Source: an uncultured Oscillospiraceae bacterium (GTDB lineage: Bacteria > Bacillota > Clostridia > Oscillospirales > Acutalibacteraceae). From it: a DNA stretch of 32,471 nt. Shown one piece after another: positions 32,443 through 32,471 of the stretch. A program made the translations under genes and the position numbers. The stretch spans positions 1 through 32,471 of the forward strand of contig URYP01000013.1 in the NCBI GenBank assembly GCA_900552115.1, given 5' to 3'. Each line of letters begins with the position of its first letter. Position 1 is the first letter of the stretch. Below the pieces are notes generated by a model. That model had not been told where the DNA came from. It made no database searches and worked only from the letters and a program-made list of their open reading frames with translations.

Positions 32443-32471
32443 AAGTAATAAAAGCCGGGGGCGCACATGCG

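Overview
The window looks like chromosomal DNA of a spore-forming anaerobe of the class Clostridia. The support is indirect: strong AGGAGG-type ribosome binding sites, several TTG/GTG starts, consensus TTGACA-N17-TATAAT promoters, a Gram-positive LexA box, a large collagen-like Gly-X-Thr surface protein, a YfhO-type membrane protein, and many soluble PAS/hybrid kinases. No rRNA or marker gene allows a genus call.

Layout. (1) 1-5071: the tail of an unknown plus-strand gene, then the excision-repair operon uvrB-uvrA on the minus strand. It is driven by a near-consensus promoter with a LexA/SOS operator just downstream of the -10. (2) 5185-6219: a DUF3737 beta-helix protein (minus) with its own promoter and terminator. 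(3) 6277-20878: a 14.6-kb signalling block. It holds a cytoplasmic PAS hybrid kinase, a regulator with two GntR winged helices in one chain, a second hybrid kinase translationally coupled to a 1255-residue REC/HD-GYP/PASx3/GGDEF/GAF/PAS protein, a TetR regulator with its operator, and a BvgS-like membrane hybrid kinase with two periplasmic ligand-binding domains. (4) 20970-23452: a small secreted protein, then an XRE regulator, ECF-type sigma factor and membrane anti-sigma factor in one minus-strand operon. (5) 23644-29586: a YfhO-like 1041-residue membrane protein, a collagen-like protein, and a GT2 glycosyltransferase with a helical-repeat tail. (6) 29586-29718: tRNA-Asp with its promoter. 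(7) 29799-31940: an ArsR-type zinc sensor and a P1B-type ATPase relative that has lost its catalytic machinery. (8) 31958-32442: a 53-residue four-Cys protein divergent from a small XRE repressor, with two identical 14-bp palindromes between them.

How the parts work together. The kinase block appears to be an intracellular signal-integration system. Three hybrid kinases carry five receiver domains, yet no histidine phosphotransfer protein and no classical DNA-binding response regulator is encoded here. The visible outputs are c-di-GMP turnover (HD-GYP plus GGDEF in one chain) and possibly the double-GntR protein. Two of the block's proteins share a PAS domain with an identical C-x10-C-x2-C cysteine motif. 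The collagen-like protein and the neighbouring glycosyltransferase fit a glycosylated surface or spore-coat filament.

The most unusual locus is arsR plus the ATPase relative at 29799-31940. The regulator keeps an alpha5-type metal site (D92, H94, H105, E108). Its partner lacks the whole actuator domain, and the CPC, DKTGT, GDGxND and HMA cysteine motifs are all altered, while the 575-codon frame stays intact. It looks like a retained non-pumping pseudo-ATPase, possibly a sensor or regulator, and is the best candidate for an undescribed system.
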